Shown here one piece after another: positions 52,569-60,904 of a DNA stretch of 64,000 nt; the stretch's first letter is position 1; the number at the start of each line of letters is the position of its first letter. The notes under the pieces were generated by a model. That model was not told the DNA's origin and did no database searches. It saw only the letters and a program-made list of their open reading frames with translations. The translations under genes were made by a program, and so were the position numbers. This DNA is from Xenophilus arseniciresistens (GTDB taxonomy: Bacteria > Pseudomonadota > Gammaproteobacteria > Burkholderiales > Burkholderiaceae_C), in NCBI RefSeq assembly GCF_028023875.1, contig NZ_JAQIPB010000008.1, positions 124,001-188,000 of the forward strand. The letters run 5' to 3'.

Positions 52569-53549
52569 TCACTCGGGCTTGATGCCTCGCTCCTTAATGA
52601 GCTTTGAGGATTTCTCAATTTCTGACTTCAGGAAGGCAGCCAGTTCGGGGCCGCCACCTGTTCCGGGAATTGCACCTTGTGCTTCCAGAAGTGCGCGGAA
52701 GTCTGGAGAGGCAATGGCCTTGGCAGCATTGACCCTGATCTTCTCCACGATGGGGGCGGGCGTGCCCGACGGCGCGAACAGCGCTGTCCACGTGTAGGCG
52801 GTGAACCCCGGAACGCCGGATTCGGAGACAGTGGGCACCGACGGGAACGCAGTCATTCTGGAATCCGTGCCTACGGCCAGCAGCTTGAGCTTTCCGGACC
52901 GCACATGAGGGCCTGCCGTAAGCGCACTGTCGAACATCACGTTGCAGATTCCGCCCATAAGATCCACAAGAGCCGGCGAACTGCCCCGGTAGGGCACATG
53001 GGTCATCTGCAGCTTGGTCATTGAGGCAAAGAGTTCTCCTGCGAGATGCGACGGAGATCCAGTTCCGATGGAACAGAAATTCACCGTCCCTTTGTTGACA
53101 CCTGCCCAGCTGATGAACTCCATGACGTTGCGATAGGGCGCATTGGCAGGGGCTACCATCAGCAACGGAAAGATGGCCGTCTGCAGGATTGGCTCAAAGT
53201 CCTTGACCGGGTCGTAGTTGATCTTGGGAAACAAACCAACGTTGATGGCCTGCGGTCCGGTCGCGCTCATCACGATGGTGTAGCCGTCCTTGTCTGAGCG
53301 CGCGGCAGCCTCCAGGCCGATCATCCCGGACGCGCCGCCCCGGTTGTCCACGATCACGGGCTGCTTCCATCCGTCTGCGATAGCCTGACCGAGCTTGCGC
53401 GCCACGACGTCGGTGGAGCCACCCGCAGGATAGGGAACGATGAGTTTGACGGGCTTGGAGGGGTAGCCGGATTCTGAGTACGCGAAGGTGGGCGCGGCCA
53501 CAACTGCGGCCAACGCAATACTTCGGAAAAGGTATGCGATGAGTTTCAT
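52569..53549 (-). CDS. Bug/TctC-family periplasmic substrate-binding protein
   Basis: A 326-residue secreted binding protein (signal peptide ending near FAYSESG), with YPSKPVKLIVPYPAGGSTDVVARKLG, VVDNRGGASGMIGLEAAARS and VPYRGSSPALVDLMGG, all typical of the Bug family. These proteins bind carboxylated molecules with high affinity. No TctA/TctB membrane subunits are nearby, as is usual for expanded Bug sets in Burkholderiales, so it may deliver to a host transporter or act as a sensor. ATG at 53549 with GGAG seven bases upstream. First gene of the catabolic operon. Confidence 0.93.
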   Translation of the reverse strand: MKLIAYLFRSIALAAVVAAPTFAYSESGYPSKPVKLIVPYPAGGSTDVVARKLGQAIADGWKQPVIVDNRGGASGMIGLEAAARSDKDGYTIVMSATGPQAINVGLFPKINYDPVKDFEPILQTAIFPLLMVAPANAPYRNVMEFISWAGVNKGTVNFCSIGTGSPSHLAGELFASMTKLQMTHVPYRGSSPALVDLMGGICNVMFDSALTAGPHVRSGKLKLLAVGTDSRMTAFPSVPTVSESGVPGFTAYTWTALFAPSGTPAPIVEKIRVNAAKAIASPDFRALLEAQGAIPGTGGGPELAAFLKSEIEKSSKLIKERGIKPE

Positions 53550-53939
53550 GAAGTGTCTCCGTTTGAATTTTGAGCCGGCCGAGCATGGATGCGAGGCCAA
53601 CCAGTCAGTGGCGATGTCAACGTGCGGCGCGTCTGCGCCACAGAAGAAAATTTATCAGCGCGAACTCCCGCAGCCAATGATTTGGCGCGTTTCAGCCGCC
53701 ATATTCACATCTGTGAAAAAGAGGATTCGCGGACCTTCCCGCGCCTGACGCAAATCGGCATGCGATCATGCGCAGTACAAACGAGTGCCGTCCGCTCGTC
53801 ACATAGATGGAAAGAACCCAAGAAAGGCCTCGACGCCATCGCAGCTCACACGTTCATCTGGCGTTGCCGGGTGCATTCGATCGACTACCGAACTGCAGGC
53901 GCGGCACTCTTCGGTCAGATGTCCGACCAGGAGTCTTCA
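53550..53939. promoter_or_regulatory. Divergent control region between the Bug operon and IclR gene
   Basis: 390 bp between two divergent starts. IclR-type regulators usually bind here and control both directions. I could not identify a convincing -35/-10 pair or a clean palindrome by eye. A longer open frame continues upstream of the IclR start on the plus strand but has no protein-like character. Confidence 0.5.
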
Positions 53940-54677
53940 ATGCTTCCCCCCATCAAGAGCGTCAAGCGAATATTCGAAGTTCTGGAACTGTTCCAGATCA
54001 AGCGAACACCCCTCACACTCCATGAGGTTTGCATAGCCTTCTCATATCCAGCGTCAAGCGGATCCGCGCTGCTCAAGTCCATGGTGCTACTGGGATACCT
54101 GGAGTACAACAAGGCGGACCGAACCTACATGCCGACCATGAAGCTCTCCGATGTCGGCGGCTGGGTGCAGCAGGCAATCTTTGGCAATGGCACTTTGCTC
54201 ACCGCGCTTACATCTCTTTCGGAGCGCTTCGGCGAGACGGTGACACTCACCGTGCAAAGTGATTTGTATGCTCAGTATCTCTACCTAATCCCATCCAAAC
54301 TTCCGATCTGGTACCAAGTGCCGATCGGGACCATCCGCCCGCTGACGGGCTCCGCCAGTGGATTGATGATCCTGTCCACAATGCCGAACAGGGAGATCGA
54401 GAAAATTCATCGGCGGATCAAGTTCCACCAGCTAGACCCCTTCCGCCAGTCGCTGCCGGAGGTCATGCGCAAGATCACCATTTGCCGAGCGCAGGGCTTC
54501 TTCTTTGCGAAGAATTCGATTGTCGACGGCGCCGGTGGGGTTTCCACTCTGCTTCCTGACACACGGAATGGGCGACACCATGCCATCGGCGTTCACGGAC
54601 CTGTGGAGCGCATCGAACCGCAGGAGTCGGAAATTGTCAGGATGCTTAGGCGTGCGGTTCAATCAACGGAGCTCTGA
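53940..54677 (+). CDS. IclR-family transcriptional regulator
   Basis: A 245-residue regulator with an N-terminal winged helix (IKSVKRIFEVLELFQIKRTPLTLHEVCIAFSYPASSGSALLKSMVLLGYLEYN) and a C-terminal effector-binding GAF-like domain containing ITICRAQGFFFAKNSIVDGAGGVSTLL. The ATG at 53940 has CAGGAG six bases upstream and is chosen over an ATG at 53919. It is divergent from the Bug-ACAD-FAD-CaiB-ETF operon and almost certainly regulates it in response to a pathway metabolite. Confidence 0.92.
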   Translation: MLPPIKSVKRIFEVLELFQIKRTPLTLHEVCIAFSYPASSGSALLKSMVLLGYLEYNKADRTYMPTMKLSDVGGWVQQAIFGNGTLLTALTSLSERFGETVTLTVQSDLYAQYLYLIPSKLPIWYQVPIGTIRPLTGSASGLMILSTMPNREIEKIHRRIKFHQLDPFRQSLPEVMRKITICRAQGFFFAKNSIVDGAGGVSTLLPDTRNGRHHAIGVHGPVERIEPQESEIVRMLRRAVQSTEL

Positions 54678-54871
54678 TTGCCTATCGGTCTTCCTACCTG
54701 GAATTGCACCCGCCTGTCACAGGGCACGGTGCGAGATGTCAGACTCAGAGTGGAAAGCTGGAGCTCCCGTTCGGTGCGCGGCTTTTGCGCCGTACCCCTG
54801 CAGTCCGCTCAGCCTGTTTCTGCTTGAACTTGAAACGTCAAATCAACCCGTCCAGGAACCGGTGATCTCTG

Positions 54872-56869
54872 TTAGCTAATTGACATTCCCCGCTGCCGCC
54901 CGATCTCCCAGGACACCCCGCCGCCGTGCACCGTCGCGACAAGCTGCTGACCCAAGCGTTGTTCGATCACTGGCTTCCACGGCACAAGGCTGAAGCCCAC
55001 TCCGTCATCAAGCATGGCGTAGCGACCGCTGGCGAGCACAACGCTGCGGCGGTAGATGCCGGCTACGCGCCGGTCGTCAGCCACCGGGCGATGCTCCAGA
55101 CCGGTATCGGCGGCGATATCCTTAGCGGCCTGCGCCAGTTCCCGGTTGCGCAGCGTGCCCAGCAGGTTGCGCGCCAAGATTACGCGCTGTCCGCGCCGCT
55201 CGGCCAGTCCCTGTTCGGCCAGGAAGTCGGCGCGCCGCTGCATCGCCTGCTTGGCCTCGCCACCAAAGCCCAGGTCGCTCAGGCCCGAGCCGACGCCGAC
55301 TAACTGCTGGTCGAGCCAGGTGACCCCAATGACGCGGGCCTGCCGCTCGATGGGCAGGTGCGATTTCAGCTCCACCGCCACGCCGCCCAGGCGCTGCGCG
55401 TCGTAGCGGCGGCCCTGCTCGGGCAGGTCGTCCGGCACCTTCCATAGCCCATCGGCCACGCGGTCCACGAGGCCCGCACGGCGCAGGGCTTCCAGCCTGC
55501 GGACGTGGATGGCCACGACCTCCTGCGGGTCGCGTCCAGCATTGGCCCGGCCTTGTTCGATCGCCAAGTGGTGGTCGGTGCGATACAGGCCATCGCTCGC
55601 CAGCGCAGCAATATTCCTATCGGCCGCGCGCACCTCGGCCGGTCTTTTCGCTTCCACCACGGCGCCCGTGGGATAGTTCGCCAGCTCATCGCGGGCGTTG
55701 AGCGCGACGTAGTGGGCCTTGCCGTCCACGCCGTCGATGACCAGATAGCCCCGGTCGCGCAGCTCGTCCGCCAGCCCCTTCGCGGCCACGCGGCCGAGGA
55801 CGGTTCGGCCACTTCCCTCCGCATCCTGGCCCGGCTCGAACACTGCCAGCTCGCGCGGCTCGCCGCGCATGGCCCGCTGCATGGTGCGGATGATGTCGCC
55901 GCGCTCGCCCAGGGCGCGCAGGGTCTTTTCCGCATCGGCATGGACGGCCCAGGTGCCGGGCTGCGTCTCGTCGGCCAGGCCCAGGCGCTGCAAGCGCTGC
56001 AGGCGGCCGATCAGCAGTAGGCGTTGGCGCTGCAAGCGGGGTTCGTTGAGCCGTTCGACATGCACCAGGCCATCGTCGCCGGCCTCGCGCTTCAAGGTGC
56101 GATCCAAGCTCGTCCACCGCTCTTGATCCACCTCGCGCTGCAAGGTCTGCTGGATCTCCAGCTCAGTGCGCGGCCCGAGCCACTCGGTCGCCAGCTCGGC
56201 GGCGCGGTGACGGAAGCCATCGGCGATGTAGTCGCCCGCGATGATGAGGTCTTTGCCCGTATCGTCGCGTCCGCGCAAAACGATGTGTGTGTGCGGGTTG
56301 TCGGTGTTCCAGTGGTTGACCGCCACCCAATCGAGGCCCGTGCCCAGGTCGGCCTCCATGCGCTGCATCAGGTGCAGCGTGTAGGTGCGCAGGTCTTCCA
56401 GCTCCGCGCCGTCCTCGGGCGAGAGGATGAAGCGGAAATGGTGCCGGTCGTCGGCGCAGCGTTTCTTGAAGGCGTCGAGGTCGGCCACGTCTGTCTGCGA
56501 CCCATAGGCTTGGCCCGGCTCGCCGTCACGACCCACGCCGTCGCGCTCGATGTAGCGTAGGTGCTTGGCGAGCGACTGCGGGCTGGCCCGCTGGTGATTG
56601 ACCAGCAAGGTCTTGATGGTCACGCGCCGCGACATGGGCGTCAGTTTCGCACCCGCGAAGCGTGCCGCCGTATGGCCGCGCCCCAGGCGCGAGCCGGGGC
56701 GCTGGCCGGTGCCACTCACCGCGCCAGGACGACGCATCGCAGACTTGCCGCTGCTGGCCTTGCCTGCCTGCTTGAGCACTTTGGAAACGAAGCTCTGCCC
56801 CTGGCCCTTGCCCCGGTTCTTCGGGGCGCTGGGGCGCACGTGGAAATCGGCGTCGCGGCTGTCGCTCAT
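54872..56869 (-). CDS. MOBP-type relaxase (DUF3363, VirD2-like)
   Basis: A 665-residue protein that nicks oriT and pilots the strand into the recipient. After a basic N-terminus, YIERDG near Y106 supplies a candidate nucleophile. The metal-binding His motif VNHWNTDNPHTHIVLRG (H186, H193, H195) is the MOBP motif III. The rest matches the long DUF3363 C-terminal region of Tn4371-type relaxases. ATG 56869 with GGGAG about seven bases upstream; an in-frame extension to 57280 is rejected as it has no SD and arginine-rich shadow composition. The gene lies after a 472-bp gap that may hold oriT. Confidence 0.93.
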   Translation of the reverse strand: MSDSRDADFHVRPSAPKNRGKGQGQSFVSKVLKQAGKASSGKSAMRRPGAVSGTGQRPGSRLGRGHTAARFAGAKLTPMSRRVTIKTLLVNHQRASPQSLAKHLRYIERDGVGRDGEPGQAYGSQTDVADLDAFKKRCADDRHHFRFILSPEDGAELEDLRTYTLHLMQRMEADLGTGLDWVAVNHWNTDNPHTHIVLRGRDDTGKDLIIAGDYIADGFRHRAAELATEWLGPRTELEIQQTLQREVDQERWTSLDRTLKREAGDDGLVHVERLNEPRLQRQRLLLIGRLQRLQRLGLADETQPGTWAVHADAEKTLRALGERGDIIRTMQRAMRGEPRELAVFEPGQDAEGSGRTVLGRVAAKGLADELRDRGYLVIDGVDGKAHYVALNARDELANYPTGAVVEAKRPAEVRAADRNIAALASDGLYRTDHHLAIEQGRANAGRDPQEVVAIHVRRLEALRRAGLVDRVADGLWKVPDDLPEQGRRYDAQRLGGVAVELKSHLPIERQARVIGVTWLDQQLVGVGSGLSDLGFGGEAKQAMQRRADFLAEQGLAERRGQRVILARNLLGTLRNRELAQAAKDIAADTGLEHRPVADDRRVAGIYRRSVVLASGRYAMLDDGVGFSLVPWKPVIEQRLGQQLVATVHGGGVSWEIGRQRGMSIS

Positions 56870-57341
56870 GCCAGTTCTCCCTGCAAGCTCTGGCGTGTCC
56901 AGTCGTGCGAAGCACGCGGACATGCTTGCATCGGCGCGTGCCTCGCGCCACACGCGGCACGGCGGCGAAGCCGCTCCGTGCCGCGCCAACCCCACGTGCA
57001 GACTGGCTTTGCGGGCGGCCGGGTGCCGCATCCTTTTGTCTTGCCTTCCGCCTTTGCCTCCCGCTCGCGCTCCCGGCAGCGGCGACCCGGTGGCGTTGTG
57101 CCGCTGGCAGCCAGCGCCCCGGCGAACGCGGTCAAGGCCATCGGCCCGGCGCGTTCGAGGCAAGACGCCTGCACGTTGGACGGCTGCGCCGAAGGCAGCG
57201 CGAAGTGCGGTGCCCAATGCGCAGGATTGACACCCGCACTGCACACGCGACGACATGGCCGGCACCGCAATGTCTGCCAACGGAACGACACGCCCGATGG
57301 CACGACAAGATGCACGGTGACGTGCAGCGAGTCGGTGGCCA
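56870..57341. other. Gap between traF and relaxase, candidate oriT region
   Basis: 472 bp with no credible gene. It holds the hairpin at 56954-56984, about 85 bp before the relaxase start, and several shorter CACG/CGTG repeats. MOBP relaxase genes often lie next to their oriT, so this is the best oriT candidate in the window; no nick-site consensus was identified with certainty. Confidence 0.45.
56954..56984. repeat. Nested inverted repeat upstream of the relaxase gene
   Basis: Outer arms GCGGCACGG (56954-56962) and CCGTGCCGC (56976-56984) pair perfectly; inside them CGGC-GAA-GCCG forms a second short stem. No T-run follows, so it is not an intrinsic terminator. It may be the relaxase recognition hairpin or a leader structure. 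Confidence 0.6.
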
Positions 57342-57941
57342 TCACGGGCGTTTCTCCAGCCAGACCGGATGCGCGATGCCGATCACGGCGGATGCGCTGA
57401 TCGGCCCGAAATACCGGCTGTCGAACGACGCCGGATTGGTCACGCTGAGCAGGAACAGCTCGCCCGGCTGAAGCTGCCTGCACTGCGGCCAGGACCGCAG
57501 CGGACGGCCCAGCCGGTCGGCGGGCAGCACGGCGGCCGAAGGCACGCCGTCGATGCGAACGCTGCCGCCCGCGATACACACCTCCTGCGGCGCGATGGCG
57601 CCCACGCGCTTGAGCAGCGGCACGCGCGTCGGCAGGTAGCCGCGTTGCGCAGCCAGCGCGGCGGCGTTGGCGGGCAAGCGGGTCAGGACGATGGTGTCCA
57701 CGGACAATGGACGGGGCAGCGAGCCGGTGCGTGGTTCGAGCGGATTGACGCGATACCAGCCGACCGCCACGCTGTCGGACGGGTTGTAGATCAGGCGCGG
57801 CAGCGGATGCACGAAGGATGCCCAGGCCAGCGCAGCGAGGCCGCAAGCGGCGAGGCCAGCTAGCACGATGCGAGTGCCCCGACGTGAGCGAGTGTGCGAG
57901 CGAGGATGCGGCGCGGTGCCAGTGGTGGAAACGGCTGTCAT
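57342..57941 (-). CDS. traF: TraF, conjugative-transfer signal peptidase
   Basis: A 199-residue S26-family peptidase that processes and may cyclise the TrbC pilin. One N-terminal membrane anchor (IVLAGLAACGLAALAWASF) is followed by NPSDSVAVGWYRV with the catalytic Ser region, LLKRVGAIAPQEVCI with the catalytic Lys region and GELFLLSVTNPASFDSRYFGPI near the end. ATG 57941 overlaps the stop of the DUF2840 gene as ATGA. Normal length for TraF. Confidence 0.93.
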   Translation of the reverse strand: MTAVSTTGTAPHPRSHTRSRRGTRIVLAGLAACGLAALAWASFVHPLPRLIYNPSDSVAVGWYRVNPLEPRTGSLPRPLSVDTIVLTRLPANAAALAAQRGYLPTRVPLLKRVGAIAPQEVCIAGGSVRIDGVPSAAVLPADRLGRPLRSWPQCRQLQPGELFLLSVTNPASFDSRYFGPISASAVIGIAHPVWLEKRP

Positions 57942-58495
57942 GGCAGCGCTCTCCCAGCCAGCCAGGCGGCGTGCCGCTCGGCGGTGTATTCGGGCAGCGG
58001 CAGGCGCGCGGCGAGACGGTTGGCGAGCGTGCGCCAGTACGCGGGCGAGACGGCGACAGGCGCGATGCCCAGCGCCTCGATGGCGTCGATGCGCTCCAGC
58101 ACGGCGCGCACTTGCCCCTCGCCCTCTGCGTGCAGCAGCAGGCGCGCGCCTGGCTGCACGCCGGGGATGCGCTGCGCGCCGTCCAGCGGTGTGCAAGCCT
58201 GCATCACCATGAGCTGCCAGCGCACTGTGCCGTAGTCGTTGGCTTGCCAGCGGATGCGGCAGAACAGCGCGCCCGGCAGGAACGCCGCGCTGCGCCGCCA
58301 GCGGTCGAGCTGGTGCGTGCGCGCGGGTTCGCCGAAGCGCAGGTAGAGCTTGAAGCGGGCCTCAATGTAGGCCAGCGCCACGCGCGTCAGCGGCGCGCTG
58401 GCCGGCTGGCCGCAAGGCGCGATGAATGATGGCTGTGGCGCAGCCGTGGCCGCGACAGCGGCAGGCGCGGTGACTGGTGCAGTGGATGCGGTCAT
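57938..58495 (-). CDS. DUF2840 protein
   Basis: A 185-residue protein with an Ala-rich start, then LAYIEARFKLYLRFGEPARTHQLDRWRRSAAFLPGALFCRIRWQANDYGT, the DUF2840 core, and a C-terminal AWLAGRALP. DUF2840 genes lie between the partition genes and traF in Tn4371-type elements. Function unknown. It overlaps both neighbours by 4 bp. Confidence 0.88.
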   Translation of the reverse strand: MTASTAPVTAPAAVAATAAPQPSFIAPCGQPASAPLTRVALAYIEARFKLYLRFGEPARTHQLDRWRRSAAFLPGALFCRIRWQANDYGTVRWQLMVMQACTPLDGAQRIPGVQPGARLLLHAEGEGQVRAVLERIDAIEALGIAPVAVSPAYWRTLANRLAARLPLPEYTAERHAAWLAGRALP

Positions 58496-58767
58496 GGTGT
58501 GTTCTCCCTGCGGTGTTCTGGAAACTCCCGCTCCAGTAGGTCGCGCAGCAGATCGGCCACCGTCACGCCCTGTGTGAAGGCCGAGACCTTGATGCGCGAG
58601 CGCATGGCGGGCGTGATGTCGAGGGTCAGGCGCGCGGTGAAGACGTCGCCCTTGTTGAGCGCATCGGCATCGCCCTGGCGAATCCACGCCTCGGCGTGCG
58701 GATTCGCAGGCGGACGAGCACCGATGCCGACGCGCTTGCCCATGCGTTTGCTGGCGGGGCTACTCAT
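58492..58767 (-). CDS. Small RHH partition protein (ParB-like partner of ParA)
   Basis: A 91-residue protein with a basic N-terminus and a ribbon-helix-helix-like C-terminal half (DVFTARLTLDITPAMRSRIKVSAFTQGVTVADLLRDLLEREFP). Its ATG overlaps the parA stop, so it is probably the DNA-binding partner of ParA for element maintenance. It overlaps the DUF2840 gene as ATGA. Confidence 0.82.
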   Translation of the reverse strand: MSSPASKRMGKRVGIGARPPANPHAEAWIRQGDADALNKGDVFTARLTLDITPAMRSRIKVSAFTQGVTVADLLRDLLEREFPEHRRENTP

Positions 58768-59402
58768 GTCGACCACCGCAGCAGTTCGTCCACCAGCGCG
58801 GTAACTTCGTGTGCAGCGGCGCTGTCCGGCGCCGTCTCGCGTGCAAGCCGGCCAGCGGCCACACTGTCGGCGAAGACGATACGCTGGTGCACTTCCGAGC
58901 GCAGCGCGGGCAACGGCTGGTCGGCGAGCGATTGCCGTGCTTCGCGTCCAATCACCGTGGTGCTGACGCGCCGGTTGATGACGAAGGCCGCGCGTAGCGC
59001 AGGCCGGAACACCTGCGCCTCGCGGATCAGCGCCACCATCTCGGCGCTGGCCCACAGGTCGTAGGGACTGGGCTGCACCGGGATCAGCACCCGCTCGGCC
59101 GCCAAGAGCGCAGAGCGCGCCAAGGCGGCGATGCGTGGTGGCCCATCGATGATGACGTGATCTGCCCGCCTGGCGAGTTCTGGCGCTTCCTGGTGCAGGG
59201 TTTCGCGAGCGAGGCCCACGGCGCTGAACAGCCGTGGCAAGCCTTGCTGGCTTCTGCGCTGCGTCCAGTCCAGCGATGAGCCCTGCGGGTCGGCGTCCAG
59301 CAGCACAACGTGCTGGCCGCGCATCGCGAGCTCGCCAGCAATGTGGGTGGCGAGCGTGGTCTTGCCCACGCCGCCTTTCTGGTTGAGCAGCGCGACGATC
59401 AT
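58764..59402 (-). CDS. parA: ParA-family partition ATPase
   Basis: A 212-residue Walker-type ATPase with the deviant Walker A MIVALLNQKGGVGKTT at the start, the VLLDADPQGSSLDW loop and VIIDGPPRIAALARSAL (Walker B region). It partitions the excised circular form or stabilises the element. ATG at 59402; an N-terminal extension in frame has no family match. The first gene of the parA-RHH-DUF2840-traF set, downstream of repA iterons. Confidence 0.93.
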   Translation of the reverse strand: MIVALLNQKGGVGKTTLATHIAGELAMRGQHVVLLDADPQGSSLDWTQRRSQQGLPRLFSAVGLARETLHQEAPELARRADHVIIDGPPRIAALARSALLAAERVLIPVQPSPYDLWASAEMVALIREAQVFRPALRAAFVINRRVSTTVIGREARQSLADQPLPALRSEVHQRIVFADSVAAGRLARETAPDSAAAHEVTALVDELLRWST

Positions 59403-59493
59403 GGCCTGGGTCCCCGCGTTGGAAAGCCCGGCTGTTGCTGCTGCGTTTCTGCCCGCGCGGCGGTTGTCCACCGTGGCGCAGCGCTTCTACTAA

Positions 59494-59523
59494 AAGTTAG
59501 AGCATTTAAGTTAGGGAAGTTAA
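59494..59523. repeat. AT-rich AAGTTAG repeats near the iterons
   Basis: AAGTTAG at 59494 and 59508 and AAGTTAA at 59517, in an unusually AT-rich stretch for this window. It lies 45 bp from the first iteron and could be the DNA-unwinding element of a replication origin. Confidence 0.5.
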
Positions 59524-59567
59524 GGGAGGCCGAAACCCGCGCCAGCATTGGCTTGGCGGGCGATGGA

Positions 59568-59631
59568 CACGCCTGATAGCACGATAGTCCCACGCCTGAT
59601 AGCACGAGACCCGGCACGCCTGATAGCACGA
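59568..59631. repeat. Three 17-bp iterons, probable origin of replication
   Basis: CACGCCTGATAGCACGA occurs three times without mismatch, at 59568-59584, 59591-59607 and 59615-59631, with spacing of 23 and 24 bp, about two helical turns. The array lies between repA (ends 59671) and parA (starts 59402), which is the usual place for RepA iterons. It would support replication of the excised ICE or serve as a partition site. Confidence 0.82.
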
Positions 59632-59670
59632 GCCCGTCCACAGGCTTCGCACCGTTTATCCCCGTGCCGC

Positions 59671-60504
59671 CTACGGCACGGAACGCACCGGGCGGAACGT
59701 CAGCAGCTCGGCCCCGTCCGTCCGCTCGATGCCCAGGACGTAGCCGGGCAGCGACTGCCGCGCCACCAGCGCGCGCAGGTCGCAGGCGAAGTCGTAGGGC
59801 TTGGCCGTGCTGCCCGACTTGCGGTGCAGGTGACGGAAGTCGAACTGCCAGCCGCCGGGCTGGCGCCCGCCGTGCTTGCGCACCAGGCGGTACAGCCAGC
59901 GCTCGATGCCACCCGTGAGCCGGAAATACCCCGCATCGATGGTCAGCACCAGTGCCGAATCCAGCACGCCGCCATAGAACCAGTCCGGCAGGATCAGCTC
60001 GATGCCCAGCGGCGTGCCGCGGACGTCGGCCAGCTCCTTCCACTCGTTGATCCACGAGAAGCGGTGCAGACGCCTTCCCGTGGTCTCGCGGATGGACGTG
60101 GCCACCGTGGTGGACTGCAGGCGATCCAGGGCCGCCTTGAGGCGGTGGTAGTCGCGCAGCGACGTACCGCGCCCGATGAAGCGCAGGATCTCGTAGGGCG
60201 TGGCCTGCATCAGCCGCGACGGGCGCAAGCCCGCGTCGCGTGCCTCCACAATCTGGCTGGCCGCCCAGATCAGCACATCCGCATCCCAGATCGAGGCGAT
60301 GCCGTGCTCTTGCGTGCCCTCCACGCGGATCGTTACGCCGCTGGCTTGGAAGTCGATCGGCGCCGTGCGCCGCGACTTCGCCAGCGAGAAGAACGGAAAG
60401 GCCATCAGGTCCTGGCTGTCGCGCGGCGCCATGTCGCCCGGCAAGGCGCGGAACAGGTCGAGCTGTTCGCGTTCTTGCCTGACTGCCCCTGGAGCGCTGG
60501 ACAT
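59671..60504 (-). CDS. repA: Replication initiator protein RepA
   Basis: A 277-residue initiator of the RPA type (PF10134-like) with MAFPFFSLAKSRRTAPIDFQ, VLIWAASQIVEARDAGL, PYEILRFIGRGTSLRDYHRLKAALDRLQSTTV and FGGR-type winged-helix regions near FRLTGGIERWLYRLVRKHGG. Such proteins are a standard part of Tn4371-type ICEs. ATG 60504 is used; a GTG 12 bp upstream is possible. The iterons 40 bp downstream of its stop are its probable binding sites. Confidence 0.92.
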   Translation of the reverse strand: MSSAPGAVRQEREQLDLFRALPGDMAPRDSQDLMAFPFFSLAKSRRTAPIDFQASGVTIRVEGTQEHGIASIWDADVLIWAASQIVEARDAGLRPSRLMQATPYEILRFIGRGTSLRDYHRLKAALDRLQSTTVATSIRETTGRRLHRFSWINEWKELADVRGTPLGIELILPDWFYGGVLDSALVLTIDAGYFRLTGGIERWLYRLVRKHGGRQPGGWQFDFRHLHRKSGSTAKPYDFACDLRALVARQSLPGYVLGIERTDGAELLTFRPVRSVP

Positions 60505-60530
60505 GGCGAAGGCCACCCGCGCGCCAGAGA

Positions 60531-60821
60531 TCAGCGCGCACGGCTGTCCGCCGCATGGTGCTCGGCGTACTCGGGATCGGAGGTACTGTCGAAGCTGCGC
60601 TCGGCGGCCCAGGCGTCAAGGTCGGCCACGGCGTACATGACGCGGCGGCCGAACTTGCGGAACTTGGGGCCGCCACCCAGCACGCGCTGCTTCTCCAGCG
60701 TGCGCGGCGAAAGGCGCAGATAGTCGGCGGCTTCGTCGTTGGTGAGATAGCGCTGCGGCTGCGCGGCAGCCGTCGAAGCGATTGAGGGAGCGGCGGCAGG
60801 CCGCAAAGGAGCAGGACGCAT
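60531..60821 (-). CDS. AlpA/MerR-like helix-turn-helix protein
   Basis: A 96-residue protein: Pro/Ala-rich N-terminus then RYLTNDEAADYLRLSPRTLEKQRVLGGGPKFRKFGRRVMYAVADLDAWAAERSF, the excisionase-like winged helix (HTH_17). It may regulate repA or act as recombination directionality factor. ATG 60821 has GGAGG about eight bases upstream and is chosen over an ATG at 60836. It lies 26 bp before repA on the same strand. Confidence 0.9.
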   Translation of the reverse strand: MRPAPLRPAAAPSIASTAAAQPQRYLTNDEAADYLRLSPRTLEKQRVLGGGPKFRKFGRRVMYAVADLDAWAAERSFDSTSDPEYAEHHAADSRAR

Positions 60822-60904
60822 GGGGGGGACCTCCATAGCTTTCAAAGTTCCGGCCACACAGCGCAACCAGATGGAGGCAGTCTCAGAAAACGAAGCTTCG
60901 CTGC

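Noticed and set aside
59568-59631. CRISPR array
   Set aside because: Repeats are only 17 bp with 6-7 bp spacers and no cas genes; iterons fit better.
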